From NCBI GenBank assembly GCA_021413595.1, contig JAIOQD010000122.1:1-8834 (forward strand): 8,834 bases of DNA. The letters run 5' to 3'. The DNA comes from Bacteroidota bacterium. GTDB taxonomy: Bacteria; Bacteroidota; Bacteroidia; 2-12-FULL-35-15. Both the position numbers and the translations under genes were made by a program. The notes below the pieces were generated by a model. It was not told where the DNA came from. It saw only the letters and a program-made list of their open reading frames with translations, and made no database searches. This document shows, one piece after another, positions 1 through 6,216 of this stretch; the first letter of the stretch is position 1; every line of letters begins with the position of its first letter.

Positions 1-1437
1 ATAAGTGCTGCCGCAATGAAATCATTCTCAACAGGTGTAATTGGATTAATTCCGGGAGCAGGTTGTTATGGTTTAGTTGATAAAATTGTGGATCCTCCAG
101 AGGCTGCTGAAACATGGGGTAGTTGGTTGTGGAATGGCGTATCCTATGCTAGCTCTATAACTCAATGTGCTACCAGCTTTATGCCGGGTTTAGGACAAGC
201 CACCTCTTTAGGTATTTCACTTGTTGGTATGGTAATAGATATGAAAGATGGGTATGATACCAATGAAGGTTGTTGGCGTAAATTTAGAAAAAAATCAAAA
301 ACCAAAAAAAAGAGCAATGGTGTAACTTCGTTTGATCCGAATGAAATTGTTGGTCCAGATGGTTTTAATACAGACAATTACATTTCAAAAAAAGGGAATA
401 TTGGGTATCGTATCTATTTTGAGAATAAGGATACGGCAAGTGCCTCAGCTCTTGAAGTATTTGTTATGGATACTTTGGATATTAATAAATTCGACCTAAA
501 CTCATTTAGCTTTAATACAATTACATTTGGTGATACAACTATAAATATTCAGGCTTATGCAAAAGAATTCCAGATATTGGTTGATATGTATCCAACGAAA
601 AGTATTATTGTTCAAGTTCATGGCGTTCTTGATACACTTACTGGTGCTATGTCGTGGGATTTCCATACACTTGATCGTGTAACATTAGAACTTACAGAAG
701 ATCCTGATTTAGGTTTCCTACCACCAAATGTTAACTATCCTGAAGGGGAAGGAAATGTGGCTTATAGTTGTAAGTTAAAAGAAACAATAGCTCACGATGC
801 GATTATCACAAATAGGGCAAGTATCGTTTTTGATTTTAATCTTCCAATAAATACCAATATAGTATCGAATAAAATCGATACCATTGTACCGGTAAGCTAT
901 GTAAACATTTTAAGTTCTACTCAATCTGACACTACATTTACAGTTAGCTGGTCTGGAAGCGACCAAGGTTCAGGAATAATGAATTATAGCATATTTGTTT
1001 CTGATAACAATAATGAATTTATTGCTTGGAAAATTTCCACTAACAGTACCTCTGATATTTTTAATGGAACGGTAGGACATAGTTATCAGTTTTTCTGTAT
1101 TGCAACCGATAGCGTTGGATTAACAGAAGCTCAAAAACTTACACATGAAGCTTCTACAACCATTGTAACTGGTATTAAGGAGGCAAATAAAGATGTTTCT
1201 ACATTTCAACTTTTCCCAAATCCGGCTTCTAAAACAGTTACTTTTAAAACAGAAAATATAAACAATGCCGGCTTAGTTTTAAATATTTATTCTGTTATTG
1301 GTGAGTTAATACGATCAGAAACACTTCTACAAAATCAAAATCAAATTAATGTTGCTGATCTAGGAATTGGAATTTATATGGTTGAAATCAAATCCATTGA
1401 TTGGTCCAAAAAACAAAAACTGATAATACAGAGGTAA
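1..1437 (+). CDS. C-terminal part of a large T9SS-secreted surface protein (5' partial)
   Basis: The reading frame is open from the first base, so the ATG at 16 is probably internal and the gene starts before the window. The first ~100 codons are Gly/Ala-rich and end in a Lys-rich stretch. From about base 328 (SFDPNEIVGPDG) to 885 (ITNRASIVFDFNLPI) there is a beta-rich module of the kind seen in Bacteroidota repeat/adhesin proteins (DUF7619-like, by recall). A fibronectin-III-like module follows at about 898-1150 (TVSWSGSDQGSGI, SYQFFCIATDS). The last ~80 codons are a type A type IX secretion sorting domain: FPNPASKTV, then a GxYxVEI-like GIYMVEI and the basic end KQKLIIQR. This domain directs export across the outer membrane and surface attachment or release. 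The substrate or role of the protein is unknown. It has no visible link to the sulfur genes downstream. The domain calls are firm for the sorting signal and weaker for the middle modules. Confidence 0.85.
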   Translation: MSAAAMKSFSTGVIGLIPGAGCYGLVDKIVDPPEAAETWGSWLWNGVSYASSITQCATSFMPGLGQATSLGISLVGMVIDMKDGYDTNEGCWRKFRKKSKTKKKSNGVTSFDPNEIVGPDGFNTDNYISKKGNIGYRIYFENKDTASASALEVFVMDTLDINKFDLNSFSFNTITFGDTTINIQAYAKEFQILVDMYPTKSIIVQVHGVLDTLTGAMSWDFHTLDRVTLELTEDPDLGFLPPNVNYPEGEGNVAYSCKLKETIAHDAIITNRASIVFDFNLPINTNIVSNKIDTIVPVSYVNILSSTQSDTTFTVSWSGSDQGSGIMNYSIFVSDNNNEFIAWKISTNSTSDIFNGTVGHSYQFFCIATDSVGLTEAQKLTHEASTTIVTGIKEANKDVSTFQLFPNPASKTVTFKTENINNAGLVLNIYSVIGELIRSETLLQNQNQINVADLGIGIYMVEIKSIDWSKKQKLIIQR

Positions 1438-1465
1438 TACTAAGCCTTTAACAAGATAATTAAAA

Positions 1466-1496
1466 TTGTACTATTTTCATTTTGCGAATAGTACAA
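1466..1496 (+). terminator. Probable terminator hairpin after the T9SS gene
   Basis: A perfect 10-bp inverted repeat, TTGTACTATT (1466-1475) and AATAGTACAA (1487-1496), encloses an 11-base loop and begins 29 bases after the stop codon. No T-run follows, so a classical intrinsic terminator is not proven. The position still fits a 3' end structure. Confidence 0.5.
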
Positions 1497-1504
1497 ATAA
1501 CATC

Positions 1505-1596
1505 AAATAAAATATAAAATAGTCCTTTTAAAAACCTCAGCCAACCCTCTCCTTGAAAAAAGGCGAGGGTTGATTGGTATATTTTATATTTTATTT
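1505..1596. repeat. Nested inverted-repeat element (two stacked palindromes)
   Basis: The outer arms are a perfect 17-base AT-only inverted repeat: AAATAAAATATAAAATA (1505-1521) and its reverse complement at 1580-1596. Inside them lies a GC-richer stem, 1542-1554 against 1560-1572 (CAACCCTCTCCTT against AAGGCGAGGGTTG). It is 13 bp with one mismatch and has a 5-base loop. The element lies wholly between genes and has no coding potential. It could be a bidirectional terminator or barrier, or a copy of a REP/MITE-like dispersed repeat. The inner stem resembles widespread CCCTCTCC...GGAGAGGG intergenic repeats, which is recall and not a search result. Confidence 0.6.
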
Positions 1597-1862
1597 TGGT
1601 ATTGAAGAAAATATCGGAATATGAAAGCGGATAGCAATATCTTTCATAATAAGATCTCTTCTACTGCGCAGAGCAGGTCACAAAAGTTCGGGATGACAAA
1701 GCCGGAAATAGTTTCAACAGAAACTAGCAATGTATAAAGCATTCATTATCAAAACAGGTAATAAAATTTCAAACAGGTCTTTATAAAAAAACTAAAGGGA
1801 AAAACCTTGCATCAAATGGATTAAATATTTAGAGGAATTATAAATACATTTGAAACAAGATG

Positions 1863-1892
1863 TTTTTGGTTATTTTATTTATAATACATTTG
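1863..1892 (+). promoter_or_regulatory. Promoter of the SPFH gene, Bacteroidota type
   Basis: TACATTTG at 1885-1892 matches the -7 consensus TAnnTTTG. The -33 candidate TTTTTG (1863-1868) is 16 bases upstream, slightly short for the usual spacing. A second identical AATACATTTG occurs exactly 40 bases upstream (1843-1852) and may be an alternative -7 element, although it has no good -33 partner. The predicted leader is about 20 bases, A-rich and without a Shine-Dalgarno sequence. Confidence 0.5.
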
Positions 1893-1919
1893 CAGTAAAC
1901 AAATTAAAACCTAAAAATT

Positions 1920-2858
1920 ATGAGCTCAACAATCCCTATTATTATAAGTGTATTTGTTCTTCTTATTCTCTTTCTTTCTTTTGTAACTGTTGCGCAAGGG
2001 ACTATTGGTGTTGTAACTATATTTGGTAAATTCCGCAGAATCATGGGGCCAGGTTTAAACATGAAGATCCCCTTTATTGAAGTGATTCACAAACGAATTT
2101 CCATTCAAAACCGTTCGGTGGAGCTTGAATTTCAAGCCATTACAATTGATCAGGCGAATGTTTATTTCAAAGCGATGCTTCTTTATTCGGTGCTTGACCA
2201 ACAAGAAAATACGATCAAGAACGTAGCTTTCAAATTCATTGATGAAAGAAGTTTTATGCAGGCTCTTATTCGCACTATTGAGGGTTCGATCCGCGGTTTT
2301 GTGGCAATAAAAAGGCAAGCTGAAGTATTGGGATTGCGCAAAGACATTACAGAACATGTAAAAGAACAAATTGATAAAATATTGGAGGAGTGGGGCTTTC
2401 ACCTACAGGATCTGCAATTGAACGACATCACTTTTGATGAGGCAATTATTTTATCGATGTCGAAAGTAGTTGCATCAAACAATCTGAAAGCTGCCGCAGA
2501 AAATGAAGGGCAGGCTTTGCTTATCACAAAAACCAAATCAGCGGAAGCGGATGGTAATGCTACCAGAATTGCTGCAACGGCTGAAAAGGAAGCTGCGCAA
2601 CTACGTGGACAAGGTGTTGCACTTTTCAGACAAGAAGTGGCCAAAGGTATGAGTGAAGCGGCTAAAGAAATGGAACAGGCTAATTTGGATACTTCGGTAA
2701 TTTTATTTTCGATGTGGACCGAAGCTATTAAAAACTTTGCTGAATACGGGAAAGGTAATGTTATTTTCTTAGATGGATCAAGCGATGGTATGCAACGTAC
2801 CATGAAAGAAATGATGGCCATGAATTCCTTGATGGAAACAAAAAAAGGGACTATTTAG
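1920..2858 (+). CDS. SPFH/band 7 domain membrane protein (stomatin/HIR-like)
   Basis: This 312-residue protein has one N-terminal transmembrane segment (about residues 5-26, IPIIISVFVLLILFLSFVTV). An SPFH/band 7 domain follows (about 26-190), starting with the typical AQGTIGVVTIFGKFRRIMGPGLNMKIPF in the family's usual place. It contains the VELEFQAITIDQANVYFKA strand region and an RTIEGSIRGF helix. An Ala/Glu-rich probable coiled coil covers about 190-260 (AENEGQAL, AEADGNATRIAATAEKEAAQ). SPFH proteins form oligomeric rings or scaffolds in membrane microdomains; no enzymatic motif is visible. The tail after 270 is polar and Met-rich. The gene has its own promoter and is 25 bases upstream of the Crp/Fnr gene, so the two may be co-transcribed. 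The exact subfamily and partner are not determinable here; no NfeD-like partner gene is adjacent. Confidence 0.85.
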   Translation: MSSTIPIIISVFVLLILFLSFVTVAQGTIGVVTIFGKFRRIMGPGLNMKIPFIEVIHKRISIQNRSVELEFQAITIDQANVYFKAMLLYSVLDQQENTIKNVAFKFIDERSFMQALIRTIEGSIRGFVAIKRQAEVLGLRKDITEHVKEQIDKILEEWGFHLQDLQLNDITFDEAIILSMSKVVASNNLKAAAENEGQALLITKTKSAEADGNATRIAATAEKEAAQLRGQGVALFRQEVAKGMSEAAKEMEQANLDTSVILFSMWTEAIKNFAEYGKGNVIFLDGSSDGMQRTMKEMMAMNSLMETKKGTI

Positions 2859-2872
2859 TAATGCAAATAGTC
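2849..2872 (+). other. Hairpin overlapping the SPFH stop codon
   Basis: GACTATTT (2849-2856) and AAATAGTC (2865-2872) form a perfect 8-bp inverted repeat with an 8-base loop. The SPFH stop codon TAG (2856-2858) lies at the base of the loop. No T-run follows and the next start codon is 12 bases away. It is more likely a weak attenuator, an mRNA stability element or an operator than a full terminator. Confidence 0.35.
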
Positions 2873-2883
2873 TAATTAAAAAT

Positions 2884-3504
2884 ATGGAATTAGATAATTT
2901 AATTGAATTCAAATCGTCACCGGAAATAAAGGAAAAACTTTCTGCTTATGGCTTTGCTAAAACTTTTGCAGAAGGTGAAATTATATTAAATGAAAACGCA
3001 TACATTAAGGCTATTCCGATTGTAACACACGGAAGCATAAGAGTTATGCGCACTGATGAAGACGGTAGAGAAATCCTACTCTATTATATCAAAGCAGGGG
3101 AAAGTTGCATCATGTCTTTTTTGGGAGGTCTGCATCACGATACCAGTAAAGTAAAGGCGGTTGCTGAAGAAGAAACGGAAATACTTTTTATCCCTATTGA
3201 TAAAGTGAGTTTGCTCATAAAAGAATATCCTGAATGGCTTGATTATATTTTCCGATTGTATCACAAACGATTTGAAGAACTATTAGAAGTTGTGAACGCT
3301 GTTGCATTTAAAAAAATGGACGAACGGCTACTGAATTTCATAAAAAAAAAATGCGAGCTAACCAAAAGTCACACACTTTATGTAACCCACGAACAATTAG
3401 CTAATGAGTTAGGGACAGCGAGGGTGGTGGTTTCTCGACTTCTAAAACAAATGGAAGATGAGGGCATGATTGAACTGGGCAGAAATAAAATTTCCCTTCT
3501 GTAA
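2884..3504 (+). CDS. Crp/Fnr-family transcriptional regulator
   Basis: This is a 206-residue protein of typical family length. The N-terminal cyclic-nucleotide-binding-like beta barrel covers about residues 20-115 (GEIILNENAYIKAIPIVTHGSI, then GESCIMSFLGG in the place of the phosphate-binding cassette). A long dimerisation helix spans about 115-145. The C-terminal winged helix-turn-helix covers about 150-206, with the recognition region HEQLANELGTARVVVSRLLKQ at 169-189. The cassette lacks the Arg-Ser pair that binds cAMP in E. coli CRP, and there is no N-terminal Cys cluster of FNR type. The ligand is therefore unknown. The only cysteines are C75, in the cassette, and C157, just before the HTH; a role in thiol or persulfide sensing is conjecture. 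The gene directly precedes the sulfur block, and CRP-like sites sit on its own stop codon and before the dioxygenase. This makes it the likely activator of both. A run of ten A bases (3342-3351) interrupts the linker before the HTH. Confidence 0.9.
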   Translation: MELDNLIEFKSSPEIKEKLSAYGFAKTFAEGEIILNENAYIKAIPIVTHGSIRVMRTDEDGREILLYYIKAGESCIMSFLGGLHHDTSKVKAVAEEETEILFIPIDKVSLLIKEYPEWLDYIFRLYHKRFEELLEVVNAVAFKKMDERLLNFIKKKCELTKSHTLYVTHEQLANELGTARVVVSRLLKQMEDEGMIELGRNKISLL

Positions 3505-3516
3505 CAAAAGTCACAG
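3499..3516 (+). promoter_or_regulatory. Crp-type operator, copy 1 (overlaps crp stop codon)
   Basis: CTGTAACAAAAGTCACAG is a near-perfect palindrome (7+4+7, one mismatch). Read as TGTAA-CAAAAG-TCACA (3500-3515), it matches the CRP consensus TGTGA-N6-TCACA at nine of ten positions. Its 14-base core GTAACAAAAGTCAC recurs identically at 4176-4189. Its centre (3507.5) lies 36.5 bases upstream of the last base of the candidate -7 element at 3537-3544. Confidence 0.65.
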
Positions 3517-3536
3517 TAAAACGCTACTATTTGTCC

Positions 3537-3544
3537 GATTTTTG
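3537..3544 (+). promoter_or_regulatory. -7 element for the DUF2892-TauE transcript
   Basis: GATTTTTG matches TAnnTTTG at five of six fixed positions. It lies at exactly the same distance from operator copy 1 as the perfect element TATCTTTG lies from operator copy 2. That shared geometry is the main reason for calling it. No clear -33 box is present at the expected place, as is common for activator-dependent promoters. Confidence 0.5.
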
Positions 3545-3580
3545 TGGTATAATTAGTTATCCACTATAAAAACATGACAA

Positions 3581-3787
3581 ATGAGGCCAAACATGGGAAC
3601 CACCGATAAGGTTGTGAGAATTCTTGCAGCAGTTATAATAATCACACTGTATTTTACTCACCAAATTTCCGGCATTGCAGCAATCATTCTCTTGATTTTT
3701 GCAGGTATTTTTATTATTACAAGCTTTCTAAGTTTTTGCCCCTTGTATTTGCCCTTCGATTTCTCCACCAGAAAAAAAGAAAAATAA
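3581..3787 (+). CDS. YgaP-like DUF2892 inner membrane protein
   Basis: This is a 68-residue protein. Its N-terminal MRPNMGTTDKVVRILAAVII and its FCPLY motif (residues 52-56) are the hallmarks of the DUF2892 family, which also forms the membrane part of E. coli YgaP. It has two transmembrane segments (about 10-27 and 31-50) and a conserved Cys53 at the end of the second. In YgaP this membrane module is fused to a rhodanese; here the rhodaneses are separate genes nearby, which fits a role in sulfane sulfur or thiocyanate handling at the membrane. The specific activity is unproven. An upstream ATG at 3574 is in another frame that soon stops, so the start at 3581 is favoured. The stop codon is one base before the next start, so the two genes are surely co-transcribed. 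Confidence 0.85.
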   Translation: MRPNMGTTDKVVRILAAVIIITLYFTHQISGIAAIILLIFAGIFIITSFLSFCPLYLPFDFSTRKKEK

Positions 3788-3788
3788 A

Positions 3789-4163
3789 ATGGAACTCCAC
3801 AACACATCAGTTATTGCGCTTATAGGGATTGTTGCGGGCCTTCTTGGAGGTATGCTTGGTTTAGGCGGGGCGATAATTATAATTCCTGCTTTAGTGATAT
3901 TATTAGGCTATTCACAACAAATGGCACAGGGTACGGCTCTGATGATGATGGTATTTCCAGTAGGCGCATTAGCGGCATTTCAATATTATCAAAAAGGGTT
4001 TGTTGATATTAAAGTATCCTTAATAATGGCTTTCTTCTTTTTTATTGGCGGCTACTTTGGTGCAAAATTCTCGACACAAATTCCGCAGGATTTTTTAAAA
4101 AAGACATTTGCATTATTGCTAGTGGCAATTGCGGTGAAAATGTGGTTTTTTGACAAACAATAA
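3789..4163 (+). CDS. Half-size TauE/SafE family sulfur-anion transporter
   Basis: This is a 124-residue integral membrane protein of about four hydrophobic segments (about 7-40, 46-65, 74-92, 105-120). The Gly-rich signature GLLGGMLGLGGAIIIIP (17-33) is diagnostic of TauE/SafE. Full-length family members have about 250 residues made of two such repeats. This protein has only one, so it probably works as a homodimer. Members are linked to export of sulfite, sulfoacetate or related sulfur anions. Here it would remove the sulfite or thiosulfate formed by the neighbouring persulfide dioxygenase, which is inference from context. One base separates it from the DUF2892 gene. The second half is not missing by mutation: no continuation is seen in other frames, and bases 4164-4246 are regulatory. 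Confidence 0.85.
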   Translation: MELHNTSVIALIGIVAGLLGGMLGLGGAIIIIPALVILLGYSQQMAQGTALMMMVFPVGALAAFQYYQKGFVDIKVSLIMAFFFFIGGYFGAKFSTQIPQDFLKKTFALLLVAIAVKMWFFDKQ

Positions 4164-4175
4164 TATTTTTTTTAT

Positions 4176-4219
4176 GTAACAAAAGTCACTGTACAATAAA
4201 ATTAAGCCCTCTATCTTTG
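4176..4219 (+). promoter_or_regulatory. Crp-type operator copy 2 plus -7 element of the dioxygenase gene
   Basis: GTAACAAAAGTCAC (4176-4189) is identical to the core of operator copy 1. TATCTTTG (4212-4219) is a perfect TAnnTTTG. The operator start and the final G of the -7 element are 43 bases apart in both copies. If transcription starts about 5 bases after the -7 element, the operator centre falls near -41.5, the class II activator position of CRP/FNR proteins. No -33 TTG is seen, which agrees with activation. The -7 element contains the TTG at 4217, which argues against that codon being the gene start. Confidence 0.65.
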
Positions 4220-4246
4220 TATTATCAAATTTTAAAAACAAACAAA

Positions 4247-5620
4247 ATGGAAATAAAACAATTCGAAGATAAAAACTTAGCTCATTACTCGTATGCAATT
4301 GTAAGTAATGGAGAAATAGCCTTAATTGACCCGGCAAGAAATCCTCAACCCTACTACGATTTTGCAAAACAACAAAATGCTAAAATTAAGGCTGTAATTG
4401 AAACACATCCACATGCAGATTTTGTAAGCAGTCATTTGGAAATACATAAAACAACCGGTGCAACTATTTATGTCAGCAAACTATTAGGAGCAGAATACCC
4501 CCATCAAACATTTGATGAAGGAGATGCAATTATTTTAGGCAATATCAGCTTAAAATCATTAAATACACCAGGGCATTCTCCTGATAGCATAAGTATTATT
4601 GCTATCGATGAAAACGGAAAAGAAAAAGCGGTTTTCACCGGTGACACTTTGTTTATTGGTGATTGCGGCAGGCCGGATCTAAGAGAAAAAGCAGGTGCAA
4701 TTACCGCAACAAGAGCTGATTTGGCAAAACAAATGTATTATTCGCTCCGCAATAAATTAATGACTTTGCCTGATGATGTGCTCGTATATCCTGCACATGG
4801 TGCCGGCAGTTTATGTGGAAAAGGCTTGAGTGAACAAAGCAGCAGTACAATTGGGGCAGAAAAAATTGGAAACTGGTGCCTACAAAATAAGACTGAAACA
4901 GATTTTGTAAAAGAACTATTGGCAGATCAACCATTTATTCCAAAGTATTTTCCATTTGATGTTGCTATAAATAAAAAAGGCGCAGGAGCATTTGCCGAGA
5001 GCATTGCAAATGTTGAGAAAAGAGAACCCATTACTTGCAAAGGCTGCGCTAAGTCGCTTAATTCTGAAATTGTAATTATTGACACAAGACCTCAGGAGCA
5101 CTTCAAAAAAGCACATTTAAAAAATGCTATAAACCTGATGAACGATACCAAATTTGAGACTTGGCTAGGCAGCATCGTAAGCCCCAATGAAAAATTTTAT
5201 CTAGCGGCTGAAAATGAAGACGCATTAAATCAATTGATTGAACGAAGTGCGAAAATTGGTTACGAAAAACAAATTGAAATGGCATTTGTTTCCAATTACG
5301 GTACTACCGAAATGCTTGAGTTTGATAGCAATCAATTATTAAAAAACGAAGAATCCTTTACCATCATTGATGTTCGAAATGATTCGGAAGTAAAAACCCA
5401 AGAGATCTTTGCAAATTCAATTCACATTCCTCTGCATGAACTAAGAGAGCGTACCAATGAAATACCTGTAAACAAACCAATAGTTGTGCATTGTGCGGCA
5501 GGATACCGCAGTGCTGCCGGAAGCAGCATCATCAAATCTAAATTAAAAGATGCTGTTCAAGTATTTGATTTAGGAGAAGCTGTAAAAAACTTTAAAAATG
5601 AACTTCATAAACAAGTATAA
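4247..5620 (+). CDS. Persulfide dioxygenase fused to two rhodanese domains (CstB-like)
   Basis: This 457-residue protein starts at ATG 4247. An upstream in-frame TTG (4217) lies in the promoter. Residues 1 to about 235 are a metallo-beta-lactamase fold of the ETHE1/persulfide dioxygenase type: THPHADF with H54, H56 and D58; TPGHSP with H110; GDTLFIGDCGRPDL with D133. The Fe ligands expected from ETHE1 (two His, one Asp) map to H56, H110 and D133. The second domain (about 262-355) is rhodanese-like (IIDTRPQEHF), but its active-site loop reads LAAENED (319-325) without a Cys, so it is catalytically dead. The third domain (about 365-457) is a canonical rhodanese (IIDVRNDSEV, active loop CAAGYRS with C416). 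This order and the dead middle domain match S. aureus CstB, which turns persulfides into thiosulfate and sulfite. Location is cytosolic. A CxxC pair (C264, C267) stands at the entry of the dead domain. The 3' end overlaps the next gene by 23 bases. Confidence 0.9.
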   Translation: MEIKQFEDKNLAHYSYAIVSNGEIALIDPARNPQPYYDFAKQQNAKIKAVIETHPHADFVSSHLEIHKTTGATIYVSKLLGAEYPHQTFDEGDAIILGNISLKSLNTPGHSPDSISIIAIDENGKEKAVFTGDTLFIGDCGRPDLREKAGAITATRADLAKQMYYSLRNKLMTLPDDVLVYPAHGAGSLCGKGLSEQSSSTIGAEKIGNWCLQNKTETDFVKELLADQPFIPKYFPFDVAINKKGAGAFAESIANVEKREPITCKGCAKSLNSEIVIIDTRPQEHFKKAHLKNAINLMNDTKFETWLGSIVSPNEKFYLAAENEDALNQLIERSAKIGYEKQIEMAFVSNYGTTEMLEFDSNQLLKNEESFTIIDVRNDSEVKTQEIFANSIHIPLHELRERTNEIPVNKPIVVHCAAGYRSAAGSSIIKSKLKDAVQVFDLGEAVKNFKNELHKQV

Positions 5621-5801
5621 ACTCACTATAATAGGCATAATTACGGGAGCAATTGGAGGTTACCTATATTATCATTTTGTTGGTTGTGAAAGCGGTACGT
5701 GTGCCATTACTTCAAAACCTTTGAACAGCACCTTGTATGGTGCTATGATGGGAGGTTTACTACTGAATATGTTTCAAAAAGAAAAAACAAAATCAGAATA
5801 A
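5598..5801 (+). CDS. DUF6132 family small membrane protein
   Basis: This is a 67-residue protein with two hydrophobic segments (about 8-28 and 43-59). Between them is the motif GCESGTCAIT (residues 29-38), whose two cysteines, C30 and C35, sit at the membrane edge. The Gly-rich first helix (GIITGAIGGYLYYHFVGC), the CxxGxC loop and the short charged tail match DUF6132 as I recall it. The function is unknown. The gene starts inside the last 23 bases of the dioxygenase gene in another frame, so expression is probably translationally coupled. The conserved vicinal-type cysteines and the steady company of rhodaneses suggest handling of sulfane sulfur or thiol exchange at the membrane, which is inference. 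Confidence 0.8.
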   Translation: MNFINKYKLTIIGIITGAIGGYLYYHFVGCESGTCAITSKPLNSTLYGAMMGGLLLNMFQKEKTKSE

Positions 5802-5830
5802 AATAAAAGGGACAAAATCCATTATCAATT

Positions 5831-5881
5831 TAGAATGCAAAAAAAACAGACATTCTATTGAAAAGAATCACTGTAGTTTTG
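5831..5881 (+). promoter_or_regulatory. Promoter of the rhodanese operon with upstream palindrome
   Basis: TAGTTTTG (5874-5881) is a perfect -7 element TAnnTTTG. Upstream, TAGAATG (5831-5837) and CATTCTA (5851-5857) form a perfect 7-bp inverted repeat with a 13-base spacer. The palindrome centre (5844) is 37 bases before the end of the -7 element, almost the same offset as the Crp-type sites have at the other two promoters. The sequence is not Crp-like, so a different regulator or an mRNA hairpin is possible. The leader to the ATG at 5917 is A-rich and lacks a Shine-Dalgarno sequence. Confidence 0.45.
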
Positions 5882-5916
5882 ATCGACAAAGTCAATAAAC
5901 AATAAAAACAATAATT

Positions 5917-6216
5917 ATGAGCATCGAAAAAATCGTAAAAGAAAAACAAGGCACAATTATAGATGTGCGATCACCAGATGAATTCAGAGGGGGAAATGTG
6001 ACCGGTTCAATTAATATACCGTTGCAGGAAATCCCTCAAAGAATAGAGGAATTAAAGGATTTAAAAGTACCATTAGTGCTGTGTTGCGCATCAGGAAACA
6101 GAAGCGGACAAGCACATAACTATCTTGTTCAACAGGGAATCGAATGTTATAATGGCGGCTCTTGGTTAGATGTAAATTATTATCAATCTCAAAAAACAAG
6201 GAGCTGTTATTCTTGA
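5917..6216 (+). CDS. Single-domain rhodanese (sulfurtransferase)
   Basis: This is a 99-residue protein that is almost entirely one rhodanese domain: TIIDVRSPDEFRGGNVTGS near the N-terminus, and active loop CASGNRSG with catalytic C57 preceded by C56. It ends with NGGSWLDVNYYQSQK, which is the normal end of this family as I recall it. It would carry sulfur as a cysteine persulfide in the cytosol, passing it to or from the dioxygenase fusion or thioredoxins. The usual His of the GHV motif is replaced by Asn (GGNVTGS). The last six residues (TRSCYS) come from reading into a following rhodanese sequence in the wrong frame, so the domain itself is complete while its natural C-terminus is altered. 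It has its own promoter at 5874-5881. Confidence 0.85.
   Translation: MSIEKIVKEKQGTIIDVRSPDEFRGGNVTGSINIPLQEIPQRIEELKDLKVPLVLCCASGNRSGQAHNYLVQQGIECYNGGSWLDVNYYQSQKTRSCYS

Larger units (their letters stand above)
1438..1919. other. 482-bp intergenic region without a gene
   Basis: No convincing coding frame is present on either strand. The region holds, in order, a terminator-like hairpin (1466-1496), a nested inverted repeat (1505-1596), a patch at about 1650-1705 that is less AT-rich than its surroundings and includes the palindrome CTGCGCAG (1664-1671) and GTTCGGGATGAC, and the promoter of the SPFH gene near 1863-1892. The 1650-1705 patch resembles, by recall only, short degenerate repeats scattered between Bacteroidota genes. 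I see nothing definable in 1706-1840. Confidence 0.6.

Noticed and set aside
2055..2821. Long minus-strand open frames within the SPFH gene
   Set aside because: They are antisense shadows of a clear band 7 coding sequence, with no family motif or start context of their own.
3359..3372. Third Crp-like site TAACCAAAAGTCAC inside the regulator gene
   Set aside because: It has one extra base between the half sites and lies in coding sequence with no -7 element at the matching distance.
4217..4246. TTG start of the dioxygenase ten codons upstream of ATG 4247
   Set aside because: The TTG is part of the perfect -7 element TATCTTTG, so it would lie before the transcription start. ATG 4247 gives the usual family N-terminus.
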